Source: Ottelia alismoides | Taxonomy: Eukaryota; Streptophyta; Magnoliopsida; Alismatales; Hydrocharitaceae | Assembly (NCBI GenBank): GCA_037367405.1 | Contig: JAZKJV010010615.1 | Location: forward strand, 186,001 to 250,000 | Direction of reading: 5' to 3' | DNA length: 64,000 bases | Shown: piece by piece, positions 1 to 12,533 of the stretch | How the letters are laid out: every line of letters starts with the position of its first letter | Position numbering within the stretch: the first letter of the stretch is position 1 | Position numbers and translations under genes: made by a program | The notes under the pieces: generated by a model | Database searches by the model: none | What the model was told of the DNA's origin: nothing | Seen by the model: only the letters and a program-made list of their open reading frames with translations

Positions 1-6
1 TCATGA

Positions 7-324
7 CCCGTATACCAGCCTCAAGAGCAACAACAACTGCAACAGTACCTTTTGGGTTATCAGAACCCGCAGCCTCAACAACAGCAGTATCAATGCCGAG
101 ACCAGCAGAGCCAATTCAGACAATACCAATAGCCTCATGCCAAGCAAGTCCAAGGTCTTCCTCATCTTCAATCTCTCCTAACTCTAGTGATTCTAGATGA
201 ACTTCATGATATGAGAGTTGACATCAATCGAGTCCCTCGTTGGAGAGATGAGTTGATTGCACCCCAAATCGTGACTCCAACTCAAGTCCAGGATAATTCA
301 AATATTGTTTTGACTTTTTGTTAA
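7..324 (+). pseudogene. Q-rich gag-like remnant
   Basis: In the frame starting at base 7 there is a glutamine-rich stretch (runs such as PQEQQQLQQY and PQPQQQQYQ), one in-frame TAG at 130-132, then an open stretch including DELHDMRVDINRV that ends at TAA 322-324. A Q-rich segment followed by a short coiled-coil-like helix is what the C-terminal part of Athila-type Gag proteins often looks like, so I read it as a decayed capsid-region remnant. No zinc knuckle is visible. It has no start in the window and is cut off by the window edge. It runs straight into LTR-like sequence, so it belongs to a damaged element (J). A chance Q-rich repeat is the alternative. Confidence 0.4.
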
Positions 325-957
325 TTCAACCTCCTTCTCTTTCTTTTGGATTTTCTCATTCTTTTTCCTTTTTCAAATAATCTAGCTGGGCCACGTGGCG
401 CCTCCTAGGCTGCCTACGTAGCCCCTTCCCCTAGTCACCACCCAACCTCCTCCCTAGCCATTGATCCCTCTTTCATCCTAGCCCTCCATTCATGCTTTCA
501 TCTCAACCATCGGATCTTCCATTATATTTAATCTCACTTGAATCCTTCTGCTTCCATTACAACCATTGGATGCTCTTTCATCCAATGGCTCTTCTTCATC
601 CATGTCCCCCTTTTTTCCCTAGCCGTCAAATGAAACCCATGATTCATCACCACCTCACATCATCACCCTTTTCCTCACCGCTGGAACAGATCCTACGGAT
701 CTGACCTGGACCACTCATTCGTGTCCTCCTCGTGGACCGTTGGATCGTAAGATCCAACGAATCCCACTCATCTTCATCCCCTTTCCATGTTTGGTGCCTC
801 CACCTAACCTCCTCTCCACAACCTAAAGCCCTCCCTTTGCGGCCATTACATCCCTCATCGTCACGTGCCCCTCCTTCCATTAATTCCTAGACTCTAGGGC
901 CTTCAATTGGTTGTTGAAAACCCATGCGCCACCACTTGTAACGTGAGATAACTCCTC

Positions 958-964
958 TATAAAG
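958..964 (+). promoter_or_regulatory. TATA-like box in J LTR
   Basis: TATAAAG follows a CT-rich stretch (CTCC) and precedes the GC-rich leader-like block. Its place in the LTR matches AT-rich TATA-like words in A (about 19741) and C (about 28234). This is inferred only from sequence and position. Confidence 0.35.
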
Positions 965-1280
965 CCACCTTCTCCGCCCACCTTCACCCCCATCCGCCAA
1001 TTTAAGGAAGAAGGGTCCCAGCTCCTCCTCTTTCACCAGTGACATGGGCAAGAAGAGAGAGTGCCTCAAGCCACGTCGAACCCTAGGCATGATCCATGGG
1101 ACCAACTCCTACAACACAACTCTTCCTTGAGTGAGTTGTAGAGCTCTGCATCATTGTCGCATTGAGCGAAGACCAGGTCGAGCCCCATTCCTCCGTTCCC
1201 AAGCACCCACTTCATCTTCTTAAAATCTCTGGGTACTCATTCCTCCTCGTTAGTTGTGTTTTCTCCTGCCTAATCCTCCG

Positions 1281-1299
1281 CACACACACACACACACAC
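1281..1299. repeat. CA dinucleotide microsatellite
   Basis: An uninterrupted run of CA units lies inside the J LTR fragment. It is a simple repeat with no other function visible. Confidence 0.95.
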
Positions 1300-2960
1300 C
1301 TTGTTGATTCATACCACCTTTATCTTTTCTTGATCTCCATCATATATACGAGGGTCCCATTCATTGACCTTCTTTATCTACGATCTCCCACACTTCTCTC
1401 TACCTCCAGGTCTTGCACAAACCTGGAGCTTAGGCCCTCACCTTCTCATCTCATTCAGGTCTCCACCCCACGTCCCTCTCACACGAGTTTTGTCCCTCTA
1501 ACCCCTACAGGTGCCTCTCCTGTCACTAATCGGACGATGCGAGGAAGTTCCGATCAACCTCCCTACCTCAAATGTTCCTGCACTGTACCCCATCTCCAAA
1601 CCTCATCGCATCTCCACCTTGGTTCCCTCTCCTTTGTCAGCACGACAACAACTTCTCTGATCTTCGAAGGAGCCTGGGAAGCAAGGATGAGCCAGCCTAG
1701 CCTCGCCGGATCCCAGCCTCTTCACCGTCGCCCGCGAAGGAGGAAGAGATAACAATTGCTCTTGGATTTTAACTCAACAACATTTGTAGCACATACATCA
1801 CAACCATTCAGTGAACAATCATCATTGGATCGGGGGATCCAAGGGCTCACAAGCCTCCATGTCACCCCACAAAGCCTTCTCCCTTGCCTCGAGGTTCGGG
1901 TCATCCAAGCCTCTCTTTGCACGTCACCTGCAGCTTCGAGGATCCAAACCTAAGGCTCGGATCTCAAAGTCGCCCGACAGCCACGTGAAGCCTCAGGAGC
2001 TCTGAAGCCTAGCTCTGCCCGTCGAGCCTCCATTACATGTGCTGCTCACATGGGGGTGGATGCTATTTGCAGCCAAGATCTCGCACTCCCAAGATATATC
2101 AACATGTCCCGACGCCCCAGTCACGTGCCTTGATGCATATGTGGGAAATTGCATAGGACACCCACGAGTTTTGGATTTTATAGATAAGTCCCTCCAGGGA
2201 CCACTTTGAAAGAAAAACTTTTTTATTTACATTTTAGTCCCGGATAGTTCATTTTAGCATATCTCCTCCATTCGAACTCCAATTTTTTTGCACAATATGT
2301 CATTTTGAATTTTATTATATTCTTTTTTATTATATATATATATATTATGAACTGATATGAAGACAATTATTGATGATTATTACATGAGGAGTATTTTGAT
2401 CATTGTTTGTTGATTATTGACATTATTTATGTTCTTTATTGAGAAGATTTGTTATTCTTTTTACAGGAACATTATTGGATTTTTTATTTAATTAAGTCCC
2501 TATGGATTATTGTAAATTATTCATGAAGAACTAATCTTTACAAGGGCTAAATTGAGGAAGAATTTATTTAATCTTCCTAAGAATTTGTCTCATTAAATAT
2601 TAATTTTGAGGAACAAATTACAGGGAATTTTGATAGGATTATCCATTGATCAACATCTTTGCAACTTAAATTTGATTGGATATTTATTTCGAGACTTAAA
2701 TCTCTTTTGATCTGTGATTAGCTTTGGTGGTTTATTGATCTTATTATTTGAAGATTTAAATCGCATAAAATGACATATCTGATGTTTCATTCCTTTGTTA
2801 TTTTATTACATCACATCTTATTTCATTTGCATTTTATTTTCCATCATAGAAATTATCTTAGTAATTAATTATTTAATTGGTTTGAAATCACGTAACTAAA
2901 AATCACCATTCCCTGTGTTCGATCTTAGTATCTTGCCAAGTAAAAATTCTATACAATACT

Positions 2961-5900
2961 TAAAGATTGTGATTTTTGATCGATCGCTTTTCATCTCCTA
3001 TACTATAACTATAGTTTATTAAAGAGGTGAAAACCCCGTTGGATTTTTTATATGTATTTTCATTCATATTTGCTAGATAAAAAATAGCATCCATATCCTT
3101 TATCAAATGGATGTAGATTAAAACAAATACAGATATATTTGTACTTATTTTCATCCCTAGTTAAGGTGTCTATAAATGAGAACTTTTATAATACACAGAT
3201 AGATATAACATGCATGTCAAGTGCTTGCATCCATATTGGGAGCATAGTATTTTGATATATGTCACGAAAGAGTGGGTGTAACATATTGTAGTGAATATGG
3301 AGTGAACAATGTTCTGGTTTATATTTGAAGTACGAAAAGATCATAACCGACAAGATAAGATTTCTCAAATAAAAATCCATGTTTTTAGAAGAACTACTTT
3401 ATTAAACTGAAAGTTTAACTATTCTTTCTCACAATCAAAGACATTAAATGGCATACATTTTTATATGAGGGTTACACCGTATCACACACAAACCAAAGGA
3501 GAACCTCACATGAATACATCAACATCCAAGCATAGTGATTGTAGATTTAATGCCCATAACCACAATCCCATTAGATCTAGCATGTCAAGACACAAAGAAT
3601 AACTAATTAATAAATTTATATACATCTTGTTTTTTTATCAACAACTCACTCATTAGGTCAATTAAATACTATTTAATACAATTTTTTCCAGGAATGCTTC
3701 TTAGTGAGATTGCATTCCACAATCAACACACTTGCTCGAGCTACAATCATCATGAACTTCTACAAATCCTTTGTAATGAGATTATCCTTCTCTCAGTGTC
3801 CAACTTGTCTACATCCCATCTGGGTTTTTTTTTCTATGATTTCTTTTGGTATTTTGCTTTAACCTTTAGCTTCTTTTCTCCTTATTCTTCATCGTCATTG
3901 ATGTTAATCTCAACTAGATTGGCTACAATATTTATTTTCTATACTATTTAATGGTGATATTCAGTTAGTGCTAAGATCGGGAATCCAATCTCTTTAGGAT
4001 AAAAATCCAATCATAATGGCTCTTAATCCTAACACCTATTTCTTCAATTAATGGGAAAAACACCAAATCTCTTGTTACAATGCATTTTCTCTTGTAAACA
4101 AACCCTAAGCACCTTTGCACATGGTAAAGAAGCTGCCTATAAGGATCAGAGTGTAAGAGACCATCCTCTATTCCATGTTCTATAAGGTATTTCACATATA
4201 TAGGCAAATTAAGATTGGTTTCCTTTTGTTTATTGATGATAATCACGGCAAACAGCTTTGGTTTCCTTTCCACCCAAGACCAAGATCCCAAAGGGACTCC
4301 ACACTTGCGACACAGAACATAATCCCAATCCATCACAAATGTCTTGTTAAAGGTTTCGACAAGATCGATTAACAACTCGTAGTCTATTACGAGCACACAC
4401 ATATACATATAGAGAGACACAAATGATGGAGGTGGTACACTCGTAGGCTCATTTCAGGTCTGTAAAGGTGCGGTAGAGACAATGATGTACCCATCCATTG
4501 TTTTTCCGCAGGGAATCCCAAGGAAAAGATGCATCAGTTTGGAGGGACGCTGGAGGCGCTCGGACAAGAGGCACATCAGGTGAGGTGGGAACGGGGGGAG
4601 GGGGAGACGATCGATCGAGAGAGAGGTTTGGGCAGTGGGGATGATCCCCATGCAACTGCACCACAGGACTCCTCGGACTTCGCAATATTCTTGGGGTATG
4701 CTATGCTATGCTCTCTCTCCCTCTCTCCCCTTCCTTCCTTTTCAAGCGCACCACTTCACTCCGTCTGCATTGAGATTCTCACATGCACACAGAGAGCAAG
4801 AGAGAGAAAGAAGAGAGAAAGGGCCCCCACACACACCGCAGGTGTGGAATGCTGATGGATTTCTTGATTTTGTACTCGATAAAGTTTACCGGATTAGATT
4901 GATAGCTCAAGAATCACCCATCATTACGGATTCCCTTTGGTTTTCAAGTGTGTGACCCATCTCTACTCCACTCTACTGGATATCAAAAGCCTGTTTTTTC
5001 TCCTCTCTCTCTTTTCCTTTGCTCGCAGAGCCACCTTTTCCCTGCTAATTTCTCCTTACTTTCGCTTTCTCTTTTCCTTTTACGTGTAACGATAAAGTGG
5101 AATGGATGGAATATTTAGGTTGTAGATGCTCCGTCGAATCCAAGTTCGATTCTCCCTAGCAACGCATGTACGATCTATACTCCATACATATAGATAGGCA
5201 TAGTAACACAGACCCATCTGCTTCTGTGCGTGTGGTCCGTGTGCTCTTATTAACGTAAACTAATCCACGCAGATATATTAATGAACTGACATGTAAAGGA
5301 TGAGAATATGAGCAAGGGGATGGGCAGCTCCTTCATCTGAGGATCGGCCATGCCTGCCTTTTTCAGAGAATGAGCCAATGGATTAAAATGAAGGGAATGG
5401 GGCCAGTCGCCATCCCATCGATCGGCCTCTTTCGAGCTCGAGCAGAGACAAAATCGGATCTGAGGATGATAGCTACTCCTCAGCCCTCCCTGCAAAAGAT
5501 GCATATATCTCTTAGCTTCATATGCCGAGAAATTTTTAATAAAAGATAGATTCCATTTTCCTCCCTCCCACGCATGCTCTCTCCTCTCTCTTTCCTTTCT
5601 GTATTTGGATAAAGCTTAAAAGTATCAGATAAAGTAGCAGCCACAAATAATTAGAACTTAATATCCCATCTACTGCCCTGATCCACTTGAACTGCGCAGT
5701 GACCGTTGAACAACGTACTCGTCATGCCTTTTTTATCCATGCATATATTACCTCATAATTATAGGAAACTAAACTTCAAACAGACTGAAGGTGTGGAAGG
5801 TGTTGGCAAAACTATTCAAACATGATACAAAACAGACTGACAGTAAGGTGGAACAATTCCAGATCATATATTATTCCGTAAATATGGAAAAGCAATCCCC

Positions 5901-7477
5901 TCGGAATCTACGGTTGGTCTTTTTAGAAACGAGAATTGCTGCAGTGAAGTCATCATACTGCAAACTATAGATTCTCATGAAATAGCGGCTTTTCTGGATC
6001 TTCCTGAAGAAGATATTGTAATCGCGTGTTTTTCACTTTTTTATCTCTTCCTCTTTATTCTATGCCCACATTGGAATCAGAACCCTGGAACGAACCATAT
6101 TAATTTAGATTTAGATGATTGCCTTCACTAGATGGTAGAAAAGAGCTGCAAACTGACCAACATATATTATCTCAGAAATGATAAGACTGCTGTTAGCCAA
6201 GAAGGATCACTTCACCATGGATGTTCCGTATCATGGTAAACTTTAGAAAGGCCGTCACTCGTGGTAAATTTCCCACTTAAAAACCTTCTCCTGTTGACAG
6301 TAAAACTGCAAAAGCCTGATATGAGACCGGCGCACTGAATTAATTGATGGGGGGACTATAGTATTATAATTTAAACAATACAAAAAGCCGTTTCGATTGA
6401 CCGCGGTCAAAAAGATGGGAGGTGAGAAAAGGACAGCAGGGGGGGTCTCTGCCATGGCATGCCATGGACCCCATTGCTTCTCATCTTTTGCGTGGCCATT
6501 TAATCAGATAAATTGGCTAAAACCCATTGATTGGAGGCCAAACAAAAGGGAAGAGAACAAATGGCAACTGTGCATTCTCGAGCAGATTTTGTTGAAACGT
6601 GTGATTTGTGGGGACGTAAAGCTATAAGCTCAGCTGAGGCATGAATAAAAGATTGGTTTACAACTGAAAAAGCACTCAAACAAGGATATGCCTGCATGTG
6701 ATGTGAAGATCAATCGAATGATGAACTGCACAATCATAGATATAGATCTCGAATCTCTGTTTATTTTTTTCTATATGCTCTTTTCAGACACTGTTCGTGG
6801 AAGTTGAGGGTTTAGCAAAGAGTACACAACGTAGTTAGGGATAAATATACTGTCTACAACACGAAATTTACCGTAGTGGTTATACTTTTCTTATGTTTGG
6901 TCATACTTCTTCTAAACAAAGTTAATCAACAAATGCACATCATCTTTATTCCTTGCGAATTGAATACAGTTCCTTCTGTGCAGATTTCAAGCATCCTTTC
7001 AACTTGAGAGTGCATCTCCATACTGTCTCATCTTAGTATATTATGGAGTATTCTTGTGAATTTCGAATGCTCGATTGTGCAAATAAAAGGAAAAACATCA
7101 AGTCGCGTAAGAAAAAGTGAATATTCCATAAAGTTGATGTGAACATATTTCCGGGTATGGATCAGATTGGGAATAAAAATACTACCAAGTATATAAACAG
7201 TTTATGCACAAAAATACGACAAAGTAGATAAACAGATCATGCATGTTTTGTCAAAGACGGGGCAACCGTAATCCCTGAATGGACTCCAACGTCAAACCAT
7301 AGAAAAATTACTCAGGGGCATATGGAAGATAATGCGCACAACCCTCAATGTCATGGTAAAAAACCACGTGGATGATCTCAACAAAAACCTAGAGTTACAA
7401 TCAAATAGGATTCAATTCAAAAAGGACTAGCGGTGCAGCTTTTTGCCCGCTTGTCTTCTTTTTCGATGTTATCCCTC
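2961..7477. other. Non-element DNA, no gene recognised
   Basis: I saw none of the LTR, PBS or polypurine signatures that fill the rest of the window. The stretch is AT-rich with CT/GA-rich low-complexity patches (4700-4740, 4790-4830, 5560-5600) and a perfect 16-bp palindrome CCATGGCATGCCATGG at 6452-6467. No convincing exon series or RNA gene was found. One 149-codon open frame (3971-4420, minus) is listed separately. This is the best candidate in the window for low-copy host sequence. Confidence 0.5.
3971..4420 (-). CDS. Hypothetical 149-residue open frame
   Basis: An ATG-initiated open frame on the minus strand in AT-rich DNA. The product would be hydrophobic/basic, with two cysteines in a CRKC arrangement near residue 37 and a segment DGLLHSDPYRQLLYHVQRC around residues 86-104. 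I recognise no family. No promoter, splice pattern or repeat relationship was evident, and the frame could be open by chance or be a decayed exon. Low confidence that it is translated. Confidence 0.15.
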   Translation of the reverse strand: MSLYMYMCVLVIDYELLIDLVETFNKTFVMDWDYVLCRKCGVPLGSWSWVERKPKLFAVIIINKQKETNLNLPIYVKYLIEHGIEDGLLHSDPYRQLLYHVQRCLGFVYKRKCIVTRDLVFFPLIEEIGVRIKSHYDWIFILKRLDSRS

Positions 7478-8350
7478 TATTTATTTATTTTTTGATGTCA
7501 AATAGTGTGACCTCCCGAGATGGGAGTCACCGCAAAACTATTAAATTAATGAAAAAAGGATACATGAAAAATGACCTTGACTCCCCAAAGCTTAAGAGAG
7601 CCTTACAATGAGAAATAACATTCTTTGGATAAAATCTCTGATTGCTGAAAAGAAGGTCATTTCTCGCTAGCCAAATTGCCCACATCACGCCAAAAGGTCT
7701 CGCAGCATCATTAGTTAAGCCGCCTCCTATCTTTCTTACACCTTCCCAAAAGTTCATTAAGCCACTCGCACCTACCCATGGGATCACCATTTCTCTCCAC
7801 GCCTTCTGCGAGTACTCACTAGAGAAGAAAAGATGCTTCGAGGTCTCCGACTGATCACCACACCTGTCACAAGTGGAATCTTGAAGACCCAGTATCCTCG
7901 TCCTTCTATCTTTGTCCAGAAGCCTGTCCCTCCTCAAGCACCGAAGGAAGACCTTTATCCTATTCGGTATCATGCTCGCCCAAATAAGCTTCACATCCTT
8001 GCACATGTCCTAATCTCGACCTTCGTCAACATTTCTCAGTTCTCCGTATAACAGCTTGACAGAAAATTTAGAGCCCATCAAAACAAAATGATCCTTGATC
8101 TGTGGAAAAGTATTTGGACAAGGAACCATATCCCTTAATCTTTCTAAATCCTTTTGTCTTCTAGCCGAAAGACCAACAGTGAAATCTAGTCTCCACTCCC
8201 TAGAAAGTGTCAGCTCCTTCACTTTGGCCTCCTTCAACATCGTCAAAGCAAACAGACTCGGGAAGAGCAGCTCCAGCGGGCCTTCTGATACAACCAAAAG
8301 TCTTCATCGCGAGTCTAAGTATGCGTCACACAAGGCGGAGACATAGTCAT
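7478..8350 (-). pseudogene. LINE 3' end with zf-RVT-like domain, truncated
   Basis: Two overlapping minus-strand frames (8297-8010 and 8006-7527) together encode the C-terminal end of a plant L1-type LINE ORF2, just after the reverse transcriptase. The upstream frame has FPSLFALTMLKEAKVKEL, a WRLDF stretch and QIKDHFVLM. The downstream frame has IKVFLRCLRRDRLLDKD, then CDRCGDQSETSKHLFFS, the zinc-binding signature of the zf-RVT domain. The usual final cysteine after HLFFS is replaced by serine (residue 63 of the 159-residue frame). A frameshift near 8008 separates the frames. The copy lacks the endonuclease and RT, and its 5' side is cut at 8350 where LTR element G begins. A stem-loop and an A-rich tail (TTTATTTATTTTTT on the plus strand, 7480-7493) mark the 3' end. 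It is not functional. Confidence 0.8.
7507..7530 (-). other. LINE 3' stem-loop
   Basis: The arms GTGACCTCCC (7507-7516) and GGGAGTCAC (7522-7530) pair with one bulged base around a five-base loop, about 15 bp from the A-rich tail. Some LINE clades use a 3' stem-loop for template recognition by their RT. Whether this one does is inference. Confidence 0.5.
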
Positions 8351-11300
8351 TGTGGCAACCTACGACAAAAACCTCGAATTTGATCAACAATTAACCCACA
8401 ATAAGAATAAAGCAATTAAGTATAAAAAATGTGGAGTAAAAATTTATTATAAGTCTACAACAAATGTGTATAGGTGTAAGTACGTGTAGAGGTCGAACAT
8501 AGGGAGCAAACAATAGAAGGAGGTAAAATACATTGCTAATTTTTTTGTCTTTTATCTCTTGCCCATGTTAATATTTATGTGGGTTTTTTATTTTATATAT
8601 TTTTAATTTTCATTTTATTTTTTTATATTTTTGTATTTTCTTTTTATATTTTCCAATTTTTATATTTCTTTCTCATTTAAATATAGACTATATATATGTA
8701 TATATGTATATGTAAAATACAATATAAGGTATCTATATATACTATATATAAATATTTAAAAAAAAGTCAAAATACACTTTTTTGTACTTTTTATATTTTT
8801 ATAATTTTTAATTATTTTTTTTGGATTTTTTGCTAATTTTTATGTATTTTTAAATTCAAAATTATCCCAAATAAGGGATTAATTAAATAATCTGAAATTA
8901 CTTTGGATTTTAAAATAGTAAATAAGCTCTAAAATTATCCAGATCAATTTTAATATATAGATATTTATATAAATAAAATTATAAAATAGAAAAAAACATA
9001 TTTTTGGATTTTTCAAATTATTTTTTAGATTTTTATGAAGGATTTTGGGGGTTTTCAATTTTCATGCTTTTTGTTTTTTTTCCATTTTTAGTGGTTTTTC
9101 GGTCTGTAAATAAACAGGTCAAAATATACCATCTATATATTTTTGGAAATTTTAGATATTTTTTTATTTTGTAGTATTTTATAAGTTAAACAATATAAAA
9201 ACATGCTCTATTTCATTTTTAATAATTGGATAAAATGTAAAAAATGCCAATAAAAAATAATGGTGTAAATATACAAGGCATAGAGCATTTAAAGAGCACA
9301 AAAATGTATGTCCTGAGTAGGGCATAATCGTAAATAAAATAAAGGACATGGACATAGATGCAATTTTGGTAAAAATATACAGCACTCATTTTAATTTTTT
9401 GTTCTATTTTACAATATAAAAAAACCACCAGGTTATACTTGCAAAATGCCCCAGCTCACGTGGGATGACACGTGAGTTGAGCTGGACAGGACCGAAATGT
9501 AATTACAAGAAGTTCAAGGGCTTGTTTGCAAAATTTCTAATTTATTTAAAATGTTATATTTTATTTATAGGACTAATACTGAAATATGAAAAAATATGGG
9601 GTTGGATATGCAATTTACCTCAATATAAGGCACAATCAGACGACTGATGAACTTTCACTTAACACGTGTCGACGTCCAAGCGGTCCATACCGCTTCGTAA
9701 TCGATGCTCCAGATTAAATCCTCGATGGGTGATCGACGGTTCTGATGAGAAACATCAGACGACAGACAGACATCTTGGGGGATCTGCTCGATTCGACGGT
9801 CACAAACCCCCATACAAGAATAGGGAAGAACACGACGTCAATCAAGATTCCTCTCGCGATGTAGAGCGCCTCCGTCCACCTGGAGACCTCCCATGGCGTG
9901 CAACGTGTTCCCCGACCGCCCCCATACCTGCTGGTAGCCTTATTTAGTCGAGGGGAGCGGATTGTGGGGCGTAATAGTGAGGTCCGGTGAGATGGGCAGA
10001 GTTGGGCCTCGTGTTCCAGATCCGAGAGGGTTCTGGTGGAATGGAACGTTGCTTGGGTGTAGGGAAGCGTAGGGAAAAGGAGGTGGAGATGGAAGCGGCA
10101 TCGGGGAACATGTGGTTCACGGTGGAAACATGGTCGGAGCTCTAGAGCTCTAGCGTGACTCTCTAACCTAAACTAGCTAACTAATTAAAACACGAATTAA
10201 GATGCATAAAAATTATCCTACGATTAAACCTAAAGTAAAAGAATGAGAAAAGCGCTTCTCAAACTTAACGTTTGGTCAGGGAGCAGAGGTTGTCGAAGCG
10301 CTGCCTTGGGTGTGCCTCCCTCCTCCCCGAGCTTCCATCCACCTCAAGGGACCTCCATCTGTCACCTGGATGCACGCTAGGCTGAGATGGTGGTGCTCTA
10401 GGACTCAGAAAGTGACCAAAATTACGAGGAGGAGAAGAGGTCTTTATTTATAGACATGGTGAAGCACCCTTATTGACTGGACGAAATCAAGAGAATCGAG
10501 CTATGCACAAGAGTTCCAAGATCTCGGCGTGCATGTACAATGATCTAGGAGCAAATCATGTGAAGGGGTCGATGTCGATAGATGGATGTACCGCGAAAAA
10601 ATGCGAAAATGCAGGGAAAAGATATTCGCGTCAAATCTGGAGGCTGGAGGTGCAGTTGACCGGAGGTCAACAGACTGGGCCCCCTGATTGGGCCACGTCA
10701 GCTCAGATAAAGACACAATAGAAATTTTATTAAAGAATAATTATTTATATATAGTAAATGATTTTATTAATTTTCAAGTATAAAATAAAAAATGTTTTTT
10801 TATTTTATTGAGTGTTGTTATAATTTTTATTCATTTATTTTTGCTTAATTTATTAGTAGTTAATTTTTAATAGTGTATTTTATAGGTATATTCGTCTATG
10901 TTTTATACATTTTTATTTTGTATTTATTATTTTATTATTTTATTCTTTTATTTTATATATTTATAACTTATTTTTAGGTATATAAATTTATTTTTATTTT
11001 ATTTTTATGATGTAATTTGTTTACTTAAATCAATAGATATGTATATTATGTAGGTATATGTGTAGCTATTTTACTTATGTTTTATATACACCTTTTTATT
11101 TTAATGTATTTTATTTTGTTTTACATTATATTTGTATTTTTAATATAATATAAAAATATTTGCAATATTATAAAAAATATAAAGAATAAAGAATAAAATA
11201 ATGACGTCCACTTTTATTTGTATACAAGTAATAACATATGTATTTTGCCTATGTTTTCACATAGACTTATTTTAATCAGGTCTATTATATAATATGGGCT

Positions 11301-12500
11301 CAAAACCTAACCTTCATATAGTAACTCCAAAAAATATGAAACCACCACCATTAAATATCTTGTGAAAGGTTATATACAATTAGAGGTAATTTCGATATGT
11401 TTTGAGTTTTTTTATCTCTAAATTGACTATCCTTCTTAAAGCAAGTTCCAAGGCGAAGTGCATAGACTTCCTCAAAGGTATAGCTATTATTTATCCCGTG
11501 ATAGAATATATATATATATATTTCGATCTCCAGAAAGCATCGATAGCGCTCGACCCTGGAAAGAAGAAAGAGCATCGACAAGCCTCCTCTCCGCTTCTAA
11601 CCTCATTTGTAAGCCTTTCGGGCAATCGAGGAACTGATGAGCCCTCAAATCGACTTTTCATATCTAATGCAACCAAACCCTATTAGAGCCTAGTTCGAGA
11701 AAGACTTCAATAACATGTGAAAAAGTACATGTCCACCGCCTGACCCCTAAATCAATGGATATGGTGTGCCCCTTCTCTTTCCGGTGATGGAATGCTGAAG
11801 CGAAGCGGCCCGTCAATCTGCCTACATATATAATCAGCAGTGGTGCTACGAGCTCTCTGCCCCATGCATCGTAACTACTCGTGTGGTTCACCGGTTCCAC
11901 CAACGTCACTCGAACATAGAGTGATTCAGTCGATACAGAGGTGCGCTTGGAGTGGGGGTGTGCCATCCCTATTAGGCTGGGCCCTTCCCTATAAGGCCCC
12001 GGATATAAAAGATATGGGTCTGTGAAGTTGGTTTTTTGCCTTTTATTCTATGTATAAAATGAACATTGTGTATTATTTTTGTATAAACTCAATTTTGTAT
12101 TTTTATTTACATTATTATCTATAAATTTCATTTACAAAGTTTCTTCATTTGATTAATAAATAATAAAGAATAAAATAAGTGTCAAAATACATAAATAATG
12201 AATAAATAAATGGACCTTTATTCTATTTGGCCATTATCCCCTCCTACTTTATTCCTTGTCGACCAACTCAATTCTTGACTTGGTTTAAGAGTTTAGGGTC
12301 ATAAAATATCTTCGATATTTTATTCTTTTTCTTTTCTTCTCTTTATTCTATAATTTTGGCATTAAAAACGATGTTTTATATACAATTAATACTATAAATA
12401 ATGAATATTTATATGCACAAATTAATGCTATTTACATGCATTAGGTTGGATTTTTAAGACCAAAATGATATAATAAAGGTGCTTAAATGGAGATTCATCA
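8351..12500 (-). mobile_element. 3' LTR of element G (minus strand)
   Basis: Read on the minus strand, the LTR starts TGATGAATC at 12500, directly after a polypurine tract (AAGTATGGGGG, 12501-12511). It ends near 8351, where plus-strand sequence TGTGGCAACC follows the LINE. The family terminal box, seen in other LTRs as CCCTGTGTTCGACC, appears inverted at about 8490 (GGTCGAACATAGGGAG). About 4.1 kb is long even for this group. The middle (9440-10720) is richer in GC, with G-box palindromes. The rest is very AT-rich. A minus-strand TATAAATA-like word lies near 10445. The left end could be 8351 or 8353, because both give a TG terminus. Confidence 0.65.
9455..9475. repeat. Inverted G-box pair
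   Basis: CTCACGTG (9455-9462) and CACGTGAG (9468-9475) form an 8-bp inverted repeat, each arm holding a CACGTG core. It sits upstream of the GC-rich block of the G LTR, where the A and C LTRs also have CCACGTGG words. G-box cores are known bZIP/bHLH targets. Use as a promoter element here is inferred. Confidence 0.4.
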
Positions 12501-12533
12501 CCCCCATACTTGCCTTTGCTAGTCCCTAGCAAA
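12501..12533 (-). promoter_or_regulatory. Polypurine tract and adjacent hairpin of G
   Basis: On the minus strand the hairpin TTTGCTAG-gga-CTAGCAAA (plus coordinates 12515-12533) is followed by GGCAAGTATGGGGG (ending at 12501) and then the LTR start. The polypurine tract primes plus-strand DNA synthesis in LTR retroelements. The same hairpin-then-tract layout recurs in A, B, C, D, F and H. Confidence 0.75.

Larger units (their letters stand above)
325..2960 (+). mobile_element. LTR fragment of element J (A/C-like family)
   Basis: The segment keeps the order of landmarks seen in the LTRs of elements A and C. These are a GGGCCACGTGG box (390), palindromes built on TTGGATC/GATCCAA (563-588 and 738-759), a CT-rich GC-rich block, a 'firm' phrase of the type 'g-g-a-c-c after TCCCTCCAGG' near 2190, and the terminal box CCCTGTGTTCGATC (about 2911) followed by TTGCCAAGTAAAA. 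The first ~290 bp of the family LTR (TGATGAA onward) and the last ~150 bp are missing, so it is truncated at both ends. TATAAAG at 958-964 could be the core promoter. Orientation is plus. It is an old, strongly diverged copy compared with A. Confidence 0.6.

Noticed and set aside
1162..1752. 196-codon frame in the J LTR fragment
   Set aside because: It crosses a CA microsatellite and CT-rich DNA, shows no domain, and lies in LTR sequence.
4690..4830. miRNA precursor such as the miR156 type in the CT/GA-rich stretch
   Set aside because: No mature miRNA word and no long stem; it is simple CT/GA sequence.
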